NCBI RefSeq assembly: GCF_023701485.1
Contig: NZ_JAMQBK010000024.1
Span: forward strand, 124,001 to 188,000
DNA from: Aporhodopirellula aestuarii
Lineage (GTDB): Bacteria > Planctomycetota > Planctomycetia > Pirellulales > Pirellulaceae
Reading direction: 5' to 3'
Length of the DNA: 64,000 bases
Positions 9,053-17,820 of the stretch are shown here, in pieces. How positions within the stretch are numbered: the stretch's first letter is position 1; every line of letters begins with the position of its first letter. The notes under the pieces are model-generated. The model was not told where the DNA came from. It searched no databases and saw only the letters and a list, made by a program, of their open reading frames with translations. A program made the position numbers and the translations under genes.

Positions 9053-10560
9053 AGACAACATCAAACCGTCCGAGGTGGTCCTGCTCAACCGGGACACTAT
9101 TGCTTGCCGCCGTCAACGTTCCGCTGGTACTGTTCGTGGCGGTACTTGCTGTACTGGACCATCGAATGGAGATGAAACGCGCTACCAGCGAACGGAGTGA
9201 GGCGCTCGACGAGCAAGCATCGCTGATCGGTAGCGCGCTGCTGGCGATGGATCAGCCGCCGAACTCGCAAACGATTCAGCGGTTGCTTGTCGGCAGCCGT
9301 TTAGATTCGTCACAACAGAATGGTTCGCCGCGATGGATCAACATTGGCTGGAACGAGCAAGACCTGCAGTACTATGCCGATACCAACGTGAATCTGTTGG
9401 CGGATTCGGAATCGGAACACGCGCGGAAATCTTGGGAGAATTCATATGAATTTGCGGTCGTCGGTCATTTCGCGGCTGGGCCGGTTCGCGTCGAGATTTC
9501 TGAAACAGCGGCCGATGTCCGCCGCGCGATTCGCAGGGAGATCATCATTCACGTGCTGAGTCAGCTTGGCCTTGCCACAATCGCAACCGTCCTGGTGAAC
9601 CTCGCCCTGGTTCGACTGATTGTTAAGCCAACACGTTTGCTGGTCAACGCCGTGCAGCGGGTCAGCGAAGATCGTTTGGCCGTTCCGAGAATTAAATGCC
9701 TCAGCCACGAGTTAAATACTCTTGGCCAATCCATTGCCGAAATGAGCGAATCGCTTGCGAACACGGAGCAAAGGCGGGCCTTGGACATGAGCCGGGCCGA
9801 GAGGATACAGAGACATCTTTTGCCGCAGTCGCCGACCGTTCCCGGACTGACAATTTCGACACACTATCAGCCCGCGGAGGACGTTGCTGGAGATATTTAC
9901 GGAGTCGTCGCAATGCCGGAGGATACCTGGCTGATTTACATCACCGATCTTGTTGGCCACGGCATTCCGGCAGCGATGAATGCCTCTATTTTGAAAATGC
10001 TATTCGACACGGCGTCGATGCGTGGTGGAAGTCCGGGCGAAGTGCTGCAGCGTGTCAATGTGATGTTGCCCGGCTACCTGATGGACAGTGAATTCGCCAC
10101 CGCCGCTGTACTGCGTTGGGACCCTGCGACTGGGCGTCTGCAACTCGCCAGCGCGGGACACGAACCCGTCACGTTGCTTTCAAAGGACGGCACCTCGTCA
10201 CTTGAGTCGACCGGTCTACCCTTGGGAATTGACACTGACTCACGATGGAAGACCACGGAACATTGGCTACAAAAAGGCGACCGGCTGTTGATGGCCACCG
10301 ATGGTGTGGCCGAGTCGCACAACGTGAATGAGCAACAGTTCGGACGAGGCAGGATCGCGGAGATATTCGCAGGGAGTGTGAATGAACCGCTCGACGATTC
10401 CCTAAACCGGCTGGTCGGCGAACTTGGGCAGCATGCAGGTAACCTACCGCCGGATGACGATGTAACGATCCTGGCTTTGGAGTGTAATTCGGTCGGTGGA
10501 CAGCGATTAGAGGTTTCTCATCCGAATCACCTACGGATTGTGCGTGAGGCGGTCGCGTGA
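9049..10560 (+). CDS. Membrane SpoIIE/RsbU-type PP2C serine phosphatase with HAMP region
   Basis: A 503-residue sensor-type phosphatase. One membrane helix at about residues 17-36 is followed by an extracytoplasmic region to about 170, a second helix (about 175-190), a HAMP-like linker, and a C-terminal PP2C/SpoIIE domain from about 255. Metal-binding acidic motifs are visible: AGDIYG, DLVGHGIPAAM, ATDGVAES and DDDVTILAL. Such enzymes typically dephosphorylate anti-sigma-factor antagonists, but no STAS or kinase gene is near. It overlaps the receiver protein (ATGA) and the BON gene (GTGA), so the three are translationally coupled. A related phosphatase is at 50202. Confidence 0.88.
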   Translation: MKTTSNRPRWSCSTGTLLLAAVNVPLVLFVAVLAVLDHRMEMKRATSERSEALDEQASLIGSALLAMDQPPNSQTIQRLLVGSRLDSSQQNGSPRWINIGWNEQDLQYYADTNVNLLADSESEHARKSWENSYEFAVVGHFAAGPVRVEISETAADVRRAIRREIIIHVLSQLGLATIATVLVNLALVRLIVKPTRLLVNAVQRVSEDRLAVPRIKCLSHELNTLGQSIAEMSESLANTEQRRALDMSRAERIQRHLLPQSPTVPGLTISTHYQPAEDVAGDIYGVVAMPEDTWLIYITDLVGHGIPAAMNASILKMLFDTASMRGGSPGEVLQRVNVMLPGYLMDSEFATAAVLRWDPATGRLQLASAGHEPVTLLSKDGTSSLESTGLPLGIDTDSRWKTTEHWLQKGDRLLMATDGVAESHNVNEQQFGRGRIAEIFAGSVNEPLDDSLNRLVGELGQHAGNLPPDDDVTILALECNSVGGQRLEVSHPNHLRIVREAVA

Positions 10561-10802
10561 GGTGCCAATTGGCGGAGAGAGTCGAGAAAGCGTTGGTCAA
10601 GTTTGGTTTTTCGGAGGTCAAGGCGTCATGTGATTGCACTGGCGACGTTGAAATAACCGGAACCGTGGCAAATCCGAACGACCGCGCGCTTGCATGTGCG
10701 GTCGTTCGTACAACACCCGGTGTCCGCACTTTCTCGGCCAAGATCACAGTGTCGGAAAGTGAGTTCGTTCGAGCTAAGGAAGGCAATCATCGAGTTTCGT
10801 GA
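10557..10802 (+). CDS. Small BON-domain protein
   Basis: An 81-residue protein that is essentially one BON domain (alpha-beta fold with the GTV...N-x2-DRALA...TTPGV pattern). There is no signal peptide, so it is predicted to be cytoplasmic or membrane-associated. BON domains often bind phospholipids, but this small stand-alone type has no settled role. Its start GTG overlaps the phosphatase stop, and its own stop overlaps the thioredoxin start. A paralogue at 33713 shares about 27 of 57 aligned residues by eye and also sits in an operon that ends with a P1B-ATPase. Confidence 0.8.
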   Translation: MRCQLAERVEKALVKFGFSEVKASCDCTGDVEITGTVANPNDRALACAVVRTTPGVRTFSAKITVSESEFVRAKEGNHRVS

Positions 10803-11272
10803 ACCAAATACGAATTAGAAACATGCGAAAAATCTGCCTATTAACGTTTGGCGTCTTGTCGGTTGCGATGTTCGGTTGCGACCGTAGCGAGTCGCCGTCG
10901 GCGAACGAGAAAGTTCGACGGAACGGAGTTACCCCCGCCCAGTTGACCGACGCCAACTTTCAACGCGAAGTCATCGAGTCCGAGCTTCCCGTCTTGGTCG
11001 ACATGTGGGCACCGTGGTGCCAGCCCTGCATCGCCATGAAACCGACGATTCGTGAACTCGCGGCGGAATTATCCGGTGAAGCCAAAGTCGCGGAAGTGAA
11101 TATCGAGGAAAACCCCTTCATCAAGGAAAAGTACAACATCGACAAATACCCGATGCTGCTGATTTTTGTGGATGGAAAAGAAGCAGAACGTCTGGTCGGG
11201 TTGAAATCGAAAAAATATTTGAACGATGCGCTCCAGGTCTACATCCGCGATCAAACGAGAGCCGAGCGATGA
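10799..11272 (+). CDS. Thioredoxin-fold lipoprotein
   Basis: A 157-residue exported thioredoxin. The signal segment KICLLTFGVLSVAMFGC ends in a lipobox-like Cys near residue 27, followed by a charged linker and a thioredoxin domain from about residue 45. The active site is WAPWCQPC (C74 and C77), and a cis-Pro is found in KYPMLL. It would act as a disulfide reductase or oxidase at the membrane, perhaps protecting Cys-rich metal proteins. The GTG at 10799 overlaps the BON stop (GTGA). The ATG at 10823 is an equally possible start that still keeps the signal peptide. Confidence 0.88.
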   Translation: MNQIRIRNMRKICLLTFGVLSVAMFGCDRSESPSANEKVRRNGVTPAQLTDANFQREVIESELPVLVDMWAPWCQPCIAMKPTIRELAAELSGEAKVAEVNIEENPFIKEKYNIDKYPMLLIFVDGKEAERLVGLKSKKYLNDALQVYIRDQTRAER

Positions 11273-11901
11273 GCAACGTCGAGAAGCGTCAAGACGATCA
11301 CGAAGACGGAGATGAGCGTCGAACGCTCATTTGGGTGCTGCTCATTAATTTCTCTCAGGCATTACTGGCGGGGGTCGTCGGCTTCATCGCTCAGTCAACA
11401 GGATTGTTAGGCGCGGGGCTGGATAACCTCGGCGACTCGTTTGTCTATTTCGCTAGTCTGTACGCGGTAGGCCGTTCAGCGACTGCAAAATCACGAGTCG
11501 CCAAACTATCGGGCGTTCTACTGGTTGCCATGGCCATCGGCTTAGTGGTCGACGTGATACGCCGCTTCGTTTCCGGCTCTGAACCTGTCGGCTGGGCAAT
11601 GATCGTCGTAGCAATCATCAACGCTGCGACCAACCTAGTGTGCCTACGACTGCTTCGCTCATATCGAGATGAGGGGGTTCATCTCAATGCCTCATGGATT
11701 TTCACAACTAATGACATGATCGCCAACCTTGGCATCGTGCTATCCGGTATTGCCGTCATTTTCTTTCAGTCACAAGTTCCCGATTTGGTGATCGGAGGGA
11801 TTGTCGCCGGAATTGTAGTCAAGGGTGGTTTTGAGATTTTGTCCAACGCAAAAGAGGCCAAGCAAAGCGATTCGGCGGAATCGGCAGCGACGGAAAAGTG
11901 A
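11269..11901 (+). CDS. Cation diffusion facilitator (CDF) transporter, short type
   Basis: A 210-residue CDF-family membrane protein with six predicted helices and no C-terminal cytoplasmic metal domain. The metal-site residues in helices 2 and 5 are suggested by GLDNLGDS (about 46-53) and by SWIFTTNDMIANLG (about 142-155). Family members exchange Zn2+, Cd2+, Co2+ or similar for protons. It overlaps the thioredoxin gene by ATGA. A second CDF gene lies two genes downstream; the two could form a heterodimer, since CDFs work as dimers. That pairing is inference. Confidence 0.88.
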   Translation: MSNVEKRQDDHEDGDERRTLIWVLLINFSQALLAGVVGFIAQSTGLLGAGLDNLGDSFVYFASLYAVGRSATAKSRVAKLSGVLLVAMAIGLVVDVIRRFVSGSEPVGWAMIVVAIINAATNLVCLRLLRSYRDEGVHLNASWIFTTNDMIANLGIVLSGIAVIFFQSQVPDLVIGGIVAGIVVKGGFEILSNAKEAKQSDSAESAATEK

Positions 11902-11966
11902 TTTCAACTGCAAGCAAGTGAACGAACGAACACAAGTGAAGCCTATTGACACATCGAGGACGAAAC

Positions 11967-13226
11967 ATGACCCAAATCCCCAACAATACTTTTTTCGACG
12001 ACACGTTTGCTCTTGCCCGCGATCCCTATCGTTTTATCTCCAAGCATTGTGAACGACACGGCTCGGATGCGTTCGAGACTCGTTTGCTTTTGCAAAAGGT
12101 AATCTGCTTGCGAGGCGAGGAAGCCGCTAAGGCGTTTTACGACACCTCGCGTTTCTCCCGCGTCAGTGTCGCTCCGTCGCGAATCGCCAAGACTTTGTTC
12201 GGACGCGGCGGGGTACAGGGCATGGACGGCAAGGCCCATCGTCATCGCAAGATGATGTTCATGTCGTTGCTGACCGAAGACAAAATTGGCGGACTGACGA
12301 GGCTTGCTCGTGACATTTGGAACCGTCGAATTCTGCAATGGTCACGCATGGATCAGGTCGTGCTTTACCGACAGGCTCAAGAGGTTCTAACCGAAGCGGT
12401 TTGTCAGTGGGCGGGCGTGCCGCTTGATCCGGCCGATGTGGATCGAAGGACCAGTGAGCTGGCAGCCCTTTTCGACTATGCGGGCAGCATCGGTCCAAAG
12501 CATTGGTGGGCAAGGATCGCACGCAAACGCAACGAAGCTTGGTTGCGAGGAATTGTCAAACAAATTCGTGCTGGAAACTATCAACCTCCCGAAGACACCG
12601 CCGCGTTCATCGTCGCTAATCATCGTGATCTCGATGGATATTTGTTGGACGTTCAAGTCGCGGCGGTCGAGCTAAACAATATCCTGCGTCCAACGGTCGC
12701 CGTGTCGGCTTACATCGTTCAGTGTGCTCACGCCCTGCACGAACATCCCGTGATTCGCGAACAACTTCGCGATGACTCCCAGGATGATTTGCATTGCTTT
12801 GTGCAGGAGGTCCGGCGTTACTATCCATTCTTTCCGTTTGCCGGAGCAAAGGTGAAAGAATCATTCGAGTGGCAGGGTTACCACTTTCCGAGCGGCCGCA
12901 AGGTGCTGCTGGATTTATACGGTACCAACCACGATCCACGTCTTTGGGACCAGCCGGAAACGTTCAGGCCATCTCGTTTTCACGATTGGGACGGGAATCC
13001 ATTCACCTTGATTCCTCAAGGCGGCGGCGATCACTACCATAACCACCGCTGCCCCGGCGAATGGATCGCGATCGAGCAGATGAAGGCGGCCACCGACGTG
13101 CTCGTCAACGGATGCAGCTACGAGATCCCGGAACAGGATTTGCAAATTGCAATGGATCGACTTCCCGCCATTCCCGCTGACCACTTTGCCATGACGAACA
13201 TTCAACTACTAAGAGAAGTGCGATGA
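11967..13226 (+). CDS. CYP152-family cytochrome P450 (fatty-acid peroxygenase type)
   Basis: A 419-residue P450. The heme-ligand loop reads PQGGGDHYHNHRCPGEWI with Cys at 362. The I-helix carries NNILRPTVAVS, with Arg-Pro (R241, P242) replacing the acid-alcohol pair, which is the hallmark of H2O2-using CYP152 enzymes (Bacillus CypC, OleT). The stretches VQEVRRYYPF and LDLYGTNHDPRLWD also match that family. Predicted activity is H2O2-driven alpha/beta hydroxylation or decarboxylation of fatty acids in the cytoplasm. The ATG at 11967 has GAGGA 6 bp upstream, better than the TTG at 11946. The gene lies between two CDF exporters and overlaps the second (ATGA), an unexpected setting. Confidence 0.93.
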   Translation: MTQIPNNTFFDDTFALARDPYRFISKHCERHGSDAFETRLLLQKVICLRGEEAAKAFYDTSRFSRVSVAPSRIAKTLFGRGGVQGMDGKAHRHRKMMFMSLLTEDKIGGLTRLARDIWNRRILQWSRMDQVVLYRQAQEVLTEAVCQWAGVPLDPADVDRRTSELAALFDYAGSIGPKHWWARIARKRNEAWLRGIVKQIRAGNYQPPEDTAAFIVANHRDLDGYLLDVQVAAVELNNILRPTVAVSAYIVQCAHALHEHPVIREQLRDDSQDDLHCFVQEVRRYYPFFPFAGAKVKESFEWQGYHFPSGRKVLLDLYGTNHDPRLWDQPETFRPSRFHDWDGNPFTLIPQGGGDHYHNHRCPGEWIAIEQMKAATDVLVNGCSYEIPEQDLQIAMDRLPAIPADHFAMTNIQLLREVR

Positions 13227-13870
13227 GCGAGGAACGAGCAAAATTGATACGCCGGGGTCGCAATGTCGAAATTGCCAGCCTGATCTACAACATCACCGAA
13301 GTGACCATTTCGCTAACGGCCGGATTCATGACGGGCAGTTCGGCGCTGATCAGTTGGGGCGTCGATAGCATCGTCGAAGCGAACTCCGCCGCGTTCATGA
13401 TCTGGCAGTTGAACGGCGAAGCCAAAGGTATCAACGAGCGAGACAAGCGGAAGAGAAAGAAGATCGCGTTAGGGGTTCTCTCGGGTGCCTTCACGATTGC
13501 TGTCTTATTCATCTGTTACGAGGCGATCAGCAAGTTCATCAGCCAAGAAACCGCGTCGATGTCGTGGTGGGGCATTGGCATCTTGCTGGTGTCGCTGGTC
13601 GTCAACCCGATGCTGGCATGGGGCAAGTATCGCTATGGCAAGAAGACCGATTCGGCGACTCTGAAATACGATGCCATTGACACGATGATCTGCGAGTACC
13701 AAACCGTTGTCGTGCTGATCGGCATCGGTCTGGTGCAGTGGCAAGGTTGGTGGTGGGCCGATCCGGTGGCTGCACTGTTGATCGTTCCCTATGTGGCTTG
13801 GGAAGCCTACGAGTCTGGACGCGACGCATGGCAAGTTCAAATCGACGAGGATGACAACGATGAGCGATGA
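13223..13870 (+). CDS. Cation diffusion facilitator (CDF) transporter, second copy
   Basis: A 215-residue CDF-like transporter with about six helices. Helix 2 has SWGVDSIVEANS (about 45-56), and helix 5 has LKYDAIDTMICEYQT (about 148-162), whose acidic residues probably coordinate metal. It lacks the long cytoplasmic tail of ZitB/CzcD-type proteins. The ATG overlaps the P450 stop, and the 3' end overlaps the ATPase start by 11 bp. This chain of overlaps indicates one polycistronic message for two CDF exporters, the P450 and the ATPase. Confidence 0.88.
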   Translation: MSEERAKLIRRGRNVEIASLIYNITEVTISLTAGFMTGSSALISWGVDSIVEANSAAFMIWQLNGEAKGINERDKRKRKKIALGVLSGAFTIAVLFICYEAISKFISQETASMSWWGIGILLVSLVVNPMLAWGKYRYGKKTDSATLKYDAIDTMICEYQTVVVLIGIGLVQWQGWWWADPVAALLIVPYVAWEAYESGRDAWQVQIDEDDNDER

Positions 13871-15998
13871 AAACAAGATGGAACTGAAAATCCTCGGCAT
13901 GGATTGTGCCGAGGAAGTTGCGCTGATCAAACGTGAATTAGTGCCGCTGCTCGGTGGTGATGAGCGTTTGGGTTTCGACTTGCTTAATGGGCGACTGACC
14001 GTTGATCTTGATGGCGTCGATGTTACCGCCGCGGATGTGCTGGCCGCGATCGAGCGGACGGGGTTGAAGGCCGAGACATGGGAGAACTCTCAACAGTCAT
14101 CTGACAGACGATCGTTCTGGGCAAGCCATCAACGCGCGATCATGACCGCGATCAGCGGTGCTTTCGGCGGGATCGGGCTGGTGATTCATTTGCTCTCGGG
14201 CGGCTTCGATGAGGCCGTCGCAACGCCCGCGATCGTTTGCTACCTGATCGGAATTCTGGCCGGGATGTATTTGGTGCTACCGAAAGCTTGGCGAGCACTG
14301 GTCACCTTGCGGCCTGACATGAATTTGCTGATGTCGGTCGCGGTGATCGGAGCGATCACGATCGGCGAGTGGTTTGAGGGAGCGGCGGTCGCATTCTTAT
14401 TCTCGCTGTCGTTGCTGTTGGAATCATGGAGTATCGGCCGGGCGAGACGGGCAATCGCTTCATTGATGGACCTGACGCCTCCGGTCGCTCACTTACGAGA
14501 CGACTCCGGCGAAGTCCGCGACGTGGTGCCAGCCGAAGTGCCGGTTGGATCGAAGCTCGTGATTCGGCCGGGCGAAAAGATACCGCTCGATGGCGAAGTC
14601 ATCGTCGGCAACAGCGATGTTAACCAGGCCCCGATCACCGGCGAGAGCGTGCCGGTCGAAAAGCTGGTCGGTAGTGAAGTGTTCGCTGGAACGATCAACG
14701 GCGATGGCTTGCTGGAAATGCGAAGCACCAAGGCGGCGGAGGACACGACGCTGGCCCGCATCATTCAAATGGTTGGCGATGCCGGATCGAAGCGGGCACC
14801 GTCAGAAAAGTGGGTCGAGAAGTTTGCTGCGGCGTACACACCGGTGGTGATGGCGGTCGCGTTGTTGATGCTGTTGATTCCGACTTTGCTGCTCGGACAA
14901 CCATGGTCGGTTTGGATCTATCGGTCGCTGGTGTTGCTGGTCATCGCCTGCCCATGTGCATTGGTGATCTCAACACCGGTGTCGGTCGTCGCATCGCTGG
15001 CCGCCGCTGCACGCAATGGCGTGTTGGTTAAAGGGGGCGTGTTCATCGAGCTACCTGGTAAGCTGGTCGCGATCGCGATGGATAAGACCGGGACGCTAAC
15101 AAAGGGTGCTCCCGAAGTCATCGACGTCGTTCCGATGAACGGCCACGACGAAGAAGAATTGCTGACGCGTGCCGGAGCATTGGAACTCAATAGCAACCAT
15201 CCGCTCGCACGAGCCATTGTTGATGAGACCAAGAAACGTGGCATGACCATGCCGCCAGCCGAATCGTTCGAGACGATTCAAGGTAAAGGGGCAACCGGAG
15301 TCATTGACGGAAAAACCTATTGGCTCGGTTCGCATCGTTATCTTGAACAACGCGGACAGGAAACCCTGGAAGTTCGTCAGCAGCTCGAAGCGATGCAGGA
15401 GGCCGGACGAACCGTGGTTGTGATCGGCAATGACGAGCACGTCTGTGGTTTCATCACGCTAGCCGACGCCATCCGAGACGAGACCCGCGAGGCAATCAAG
15501 ACGTTGCACCAAGTCGGCATCAAGCGGATCGTCATGCTGACCGGCGACAACGAGGGCACCGCCAAAGCGATCGGCAAAGAGTCCGGTATCGACGAAGTCC
15601 ATGCGGAGTTGTTACCTGAAGACAAAGTCGCGGAGGTCGAAGAACTCGTTTCGCGATACAAGCATGTTGCGATGATCGGCGATGGCGTGAATGACGCACC
15701 CGCACTAGCCCGGGCTTCATTAGGACTCGCGATGGGAGCGGCGGGAAGCGACGCCGCGATTGAAACAGCCGACATTGCCCTCATGTCCGACGACCTGTCG
15801 AAGCTGCCTTGGCTGATCGAACACTCGCGACGAACGCTGTCCGTCATTCGCCAGAATATCTGGTTCTCTTTGGCAATCAAAGCTTTGTTCGTCGTGCTGA
15901 CCTTGGCGGGAGTGGCATCGCTGTGGGCCGCAATCGCCGCTGACATGGGAGCCTCCCTGCTGGTGATCGCCAATGGATTGCGGCTTCTGCGCAGTTGA
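13860..15998 (+). CDS. Zn/Cd/Pb-type P1B-ATPase (ZntA/CadA-like)
   Basis: A 712-residue metal-exporting P-type ATPase. A short N-terminal HMA-like domain keeps only one Cys (GMDCAEE, C16). The core contains TGES, the intramembrane CPC motif (364-366), DKTGT with catalytic D408, HP in SNHPLA, and GDGVND. A late-helix Asp in AAIAADMG (D695) is the residue that, with CPC, marks the P1B-2 (Zn2+/Cd2+/Pb2+) class. The start at 13860 has GAGG 9 bp upstream and overlaps the CDF gene; the longer frame from 13791 has no such site. It is the last gene of the operon begun at 8181. Confidence 0.93.
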   Translation: MSDENKMELKILGMDCAEEVALIKRELVPLLGGDERLGFDLLNGRLTVDLDGVDVTAADVLAAIERTGLKAETWENSQQSSDRRSFWASHQRAIMTAISGAFGGIGLVIHLLSGGFDEAVATPAIVCYLIGILAGMYLVLPKAWRALVTLRPDMNLLMSVAVIGAITIGEWFEGAAVAFLFSLSLLLESWSIGRARRAIASLMDLTPPVAHLRDDSGEVRDVVPAEVPVGSKLVIRPGEKIPLDGEVIVGNSDVNQAPITGESVPVEKLVGSEVFAGTINGDGLLEMRSTKAAEDTTLARIIQMVGDAGSKRAPSEKWVEKFAAAYTPVVMAVALLMLLIPTLLLGQPWSVWIYRSLVLLVIACPCALVISTPVSVVASLAAAARNGVLVKGGVFIELPGKLVAIAMDKTGTLTKGAPEVIDVVPMNGHDEEELLTRAGALELNSNHPLARAIVDETKKRGMTMPPAESFETIQGKGATGVIDGKTYWLGSHRYLEQRGQETLEVRQQLEAMQEAGRTVVVIGNDEHVCGFITLADAIRDETREAIKTLHQVGIKRIVMLTGDNEGTAKAIGKESGIDEVHAELLPEDKVAEVEELVSRYKHVAMIGDGVNDAPALARASLGLAMGAAGSDAAIETADIALMSDDLSKLPWLIEHSRRTLSVIRQNIWFSLAIKALFVVLTLAGVASLWAAIAADMGASLLVIANGLRLLRS

Positions 15999-16079
15999 AT
16001 CGGAATGATCACTGCAGCGGTTGTCCTCAGAGACGGGGGGAAGATTCTTGGCGAGGCTGTATCAAGGACAATACGAAAA

Positions 16080-17120
16080 CTATTGGACCGTCGGTGGCGG
16101 AGGAGAATTGCCTAACGGTGCTGCCGTTGCTGCTGGGCTTCCTTGAGGCGAGTAGTTTTGAGCAGGCGCTCTTTGTGGCGCGTAACCCTGACGCGCTCCC
16201 TGTTGCGGTGCGTAGCCTTGTTGTGCAGCAGGCGGCGGGGGCGCTTGCTCCACAAGCGGTGCTGGCGCAGCCCCTGGTTGTGGAGCCTGAGCTGACTCTG
16301 ACACGCCAACATCGTTCATCAAGTGATGCAACGTTGCTTCGGCCAAGTCCATCTTTGACACGATTCCGAGCGAACCAATTTGGCGGTGATGAATTCGTGT
16401 CCAACCTCGCACATCGTCCTGGATGTGATGAAACAGCTGGTCCGTTCCCAGAAGTTTGGAACGCATGGCTTCGCGATCGTTGTTGTGCTCTGCGGCGTGA
16501 ATGAACTTTGCCACGCCTAGTAGTTGATAGGCTTCACGGTAGGTTTCCGCGAAACCACGATTGTGCGAGTAGTTGCAATGCAGGTCGAGCAGAATCTCAT
16601 TGACGAGCGTTTCCAATCGACCGGAAAGATCGCTGTACTGGGTGAATCCGCCGAACGGCAACATCACTGGTCTCGCGGTAACGTGCTGGCTTGAAACCTG
16701 CGGCGAGTAGTAATACTGACCTCCGCGCACGTAGTACTGTCCGGTTGCATAACCATGAATGGTGTTGGGGACAATGTGCGACCAGTCGTTGTGTACCACG
16801 TCGTGGTGCTGCGTCCCGATCACATGTCCGTGGCGGTCGCGGACGATGTGGTCGTGGTGATCAATATGTGTACCACCGATGGAAGGGACAACGCCATGGG
16901 TACCTCCGTGAATCACATCGTGGTGTTGAATCCCTCGAACGTGACCATGAGAATCCCGGATCACGTGGTCGTGATGATCAATGTGTGGCTGAACGATTCC
17001 ACCGTGGCCATGTGAGTTGTGACCGTTTCCAATTTGGATTCTAAACTGTGCCGAAGCCGTGCTTGCTACTACACAAAGGCATACGGCGGGGAAAACAGCG
17101 GTTAGTAGGCGATGACGCAT
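16080..17120 (-). CDS. Secreted His-rich protein with Pro/Gln-rich tail
   Basis: A 346-residue exported protein of unknown family. A signal peptide (about 1-24, ending STASAQ) is followed by a His-dense region (25-125) with two near-repeats of HIDHHDH-x5-HGHV-x-G-x-QHHDV. A Tyr/Gly segment comes next, then a helical region (about 170-275) with conserved-looking Leu/His spacing, and a low-complexity Ala/Pro/Gln tail. GGAGGT lies 6 bp before the ATG. The His clusters suggest binding of Zn, Cu or Ni in the periplasm. It is convergent with the ATPase at 13860 and heads no obvious operon. Confidence 0.75.
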   Translation of the reverse strand: MRHRLLTAVFPAVCLCVVASTASAQFRIQIGNGHNSHGHGGIVQPHIDHHDHVIRDSHGHVRGIQHHDVIHGGTHGVVPSIGGTHIDHHDHIVRDRHGHVIGTQHHDVVHNDWSHIVPNTIHGYATGQYYVRGGQYYYSPQVSSQHVTARPVMLPFGGFTQYSDLSGRLETLVNEILLDLHCNYSHNRGFAETYREAYQLLGVAKFIHAAEHNNDREAMRSKLLGTDQLFHHIQDDVRGWTRIHHRQIGSLGIVSKMDLAEATLHHLMNDVGVSESAQAPQPGAAPAPLVEQAPPPPAAQQGYAPQQGARQGYAPQRAPAQNYSPQGSPAATAAPLGNSPPPPTVQ

Positions 17121-17306
17121 CGGGAACCTCCGAGGATATTGGGTGCTTCCGATGTCATCGAAACGTCAGTAGCAACAGGATTGGACTATTGTTGAGTGTA
17201 AGCTGTCAGGACCAACGCGAGTGCTCGATCACGCACTGAAAGGTCGACTTTAGTCATCGTTTTTTGCATTGAAGTGGCAGTGCGGTTCGCAACGATTGCA
17301 AGACCA

Positions 17307-17332
17307 ACCCGACCGACAAATGTCGGCCGGGT
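17307..17332 (-). terminator. Hairpin terminator after the first His-rich duplicate
   Basis: ACCCG-A-CCGAC (17307-17317) pairs with GTCGG-C-CGGGT (17322-17332), 11 bp with one mismatch and a 4-nt loop. It lies just downstream of the minus-strand stop at 17351. On that strand it is followed by a moderately T-rich stretch. Confidence 0.6.
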
Positions 17333-17350
17333 CAAATGTTCACCTCAGGC

Positions 17351-17671
17351 TTAGTGGTGCCAGTGGCCGCTGCGATGCACGTCGTAGTGCCCTGGTTGCA
17401 CGTGGAGGTGATTCCCGTGCCGACGGATTTGGGGGGCGTGGTAGTCGAGATGCGTCGTGTTGTGATACGTCGGTTGACGCCAGCCGAAGCTCGGATAGTG
17501 CGACTGATGGTGTCCATGGCCCCAATGCGATTGAGTCACAGGTTGATAGACGTGACCTTGGTGACCATGTCCCCATCCATGACCGTGCTGGGCTTTTGCT
17601 TCGCCGCCGAGGGCGAAGGTGAACACGGCAGCAAGAGCGACAACGGGAAGGAGTTTTTTGACGATTGACAT
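17351..17671 (-). CDS. Small secreted His-rich protein, duplicate A
   Basis: A 106-residue protein: signal peptide to about residue 28 (GGEAKAQ), then a mature part in which roughly every third residue is His, with blocks such as HGHGWGHGH, HWGHGHHQSHY and RRHGNHLHVQPGH. There are no Cys residues. Such composition fits periplasmic buffering of Ni, Zn, Co or Cu. It differs at only 13 of 106 positions from the neighbour at 17821, so the pair is a recent tandem duplication. The HGNHLH motif also occurs in the 20219 product. AAAGG precedes the ATG. Confidence 0.75.
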   Translation of the reverse strand: MSIVKKLLPVVALAAVFTFALGGEAKAQHGHGWGHGHQGHVYQPVTQSHWGHGHHQSHYPSFGWRQPTYHNTTHLDYHAPQIRRHGNHLHVQPGHYDVHRSGHWHH

Positions 17672-17820
17672 GACGAAACCTTTGTTGAGTGAGATGTTTT
17701 TTTGCTCGAAGTGAGCTGGGTACAGAAGGACTTGCGTGAACTCAGGCCAAATCCCTTAACCAATTCCAAAAAGTTTTCTGGAACGAACTTGGGGCATGTT
17801 GACCACAAAATTCATGTTCC

